NCBI GenBank assembly: GCA_012032975.1
Contig: JAAUPU010000224.1
Coordinates: 1 to 5,876 of the forward strand
Direction of reading: 5' to 3'
Origin: Caldilineaceae bacterium
Lineage (GTDB): Bacteria; Chloroflexota; Anaerolineae; Caldilineales; Caldilineaceae
Length of the DNA stretch: 5,876 nucleotides
Shown: positions 5,721-5,876 of the stretch, in pieces
Layout of the letters: each line of letters opens with the position of its first letter
Position numbering within the stretch: the stretch's first letter is position 1
Program-made: the position numbers and the translations under genes
The notes under the pieces: generated by a model
Database searches by the model: none
Told to the model about the DNA's origin: nothing
Seen by the model: only the letters and a program-made list of their open reading frames with translations

Positions 5721-5876
5721 CCGCGGAAGAACGCATGTCGATCATGCTCGATGCCGATGTGGATGGCGGTCTCTATCAGGCCAGGAATGGTCAGAGCGCT
5801 CGACCCAACAGCAGCCAGCCTGACGCAAGGGCCGAGGGCCACATAAAAAGCGGGGTAGACTCGGACCGAGTCTACC
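5621..5876 (+). CDS. C-terminal VHGL module of gene B, partial at the window end
   Basis: This frame reads ENPFNILFVRTVHGLGLDDL, then ECIHRYRQEIDFLTAEERMS and IMLDADVDGGLYQ. It aligns by eye with the end of gene A (MDAVWIVHGLPVTLLERL followed by DEYRAQYEND): the motif VHGL, then a Leu-Glu/Asp pair, then xYR. CAT 5657 encodes the His. The last 35 or so codons (after GLYQ) are polar, low in hydrophobics and unlike gene A, so the true C-terminus may lie in another frame near 5790-5850. As written there is no stop before the window ends, and the final codons run through an 11-bp palindrome. The shared module is the main reason to treat everything from 2715 to here as one protein of at least about 1,054 residues. 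Confidence 0.6.
5854..5876. repeat. Perfect 11-bp inverted repeat at the extreme window end
   Basis: GGTAGACTCGG (5854-5864), a single A, then CCGAGTCTACC (5866-5876). The arms are perfectly complementary and the second arm ends on the last base. It could be a dispersed palindromic repeat at which the assembly stopped, a fold-back artefact, or a hairpin after the gene. Confidence 0.7.

Overview
This GC-rich window is coding almost end to end on the + strand. It carries two related large proteins of the bacterial tubulin/FtsZ-like superfamily (the 'tubulin-like' Tubulin_2 type), separated by a 173-base intergenic stretch that contains a palindromic repeat element. I recognised no tRNA, rRNA, CRISPR array, transposase or credible minus-strand gene. 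Strong GC bias at third codon positions opens long mirror-image frames on the minus strand, and these are shadows. The gene type, the GC-rich sequence and the style of the intergenic repeat suggest a Chloroflexota-like environmental bacterium (Anaerolineae or Caldilineae). That is inference only.

Region by region: (1) Bases 21-2541 hold gene A, a tubulin-like GTPase with an intact GGTGAG signature loop and a C-terminal module containing the motif VHGLP. It is broken by two apparent single-base deletions, near 69 and near 1965, so it reads as an ORF at 80-2032 plus a C-terminal piece at 2011-2541. Restoring one base at each site gives one frame of 840 residues starting at TTG 21. (2) Bases 2542-2714 are intergenic with an imperfect inverted repeat at 2560-2663. 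(3) Bases 2715-4571 hold gene B, a divergent paralog of the gene A tubulin-like core. The nucleotide-binding signature has degenerated (EPLAGA in place of GGTGAG) and the guanine-contacting Asn is replaced by Ala. (4) Bases 4544-5876 hold a two-helix membrane segment, a coiled coil and a C-terminal module again carrying VHGL. This part most likely continues gene B through another missing G near 4544. It suffers two further single-base indels, near 5392-5396 and near 5621, and runs off the window end without a stop.

Interpretation: gene A looks like a soluble tubulin-like GTPase, and gene B (with its continuation) like a membrane-anchored, probably nucleotide-binding-defective partner of the same overall plan. 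The pair would fit a cytoskeletal or membrane-remodelling system in which the anchored paralog tethers or regulates polymers of the active one. Family membership is supported by motifs; the partnership is inferred. All five reading-frame breaks can be repaired by changing the length of a short homopolymer run (GG/G, CCC/CC, CCCC/CCCCC). That points to sequencing or assembly error more than to gene decay. The window ends exactly on a perfect 11-bp inverted repeat, which may mark a dispersed repeat or a contig-end artefact.
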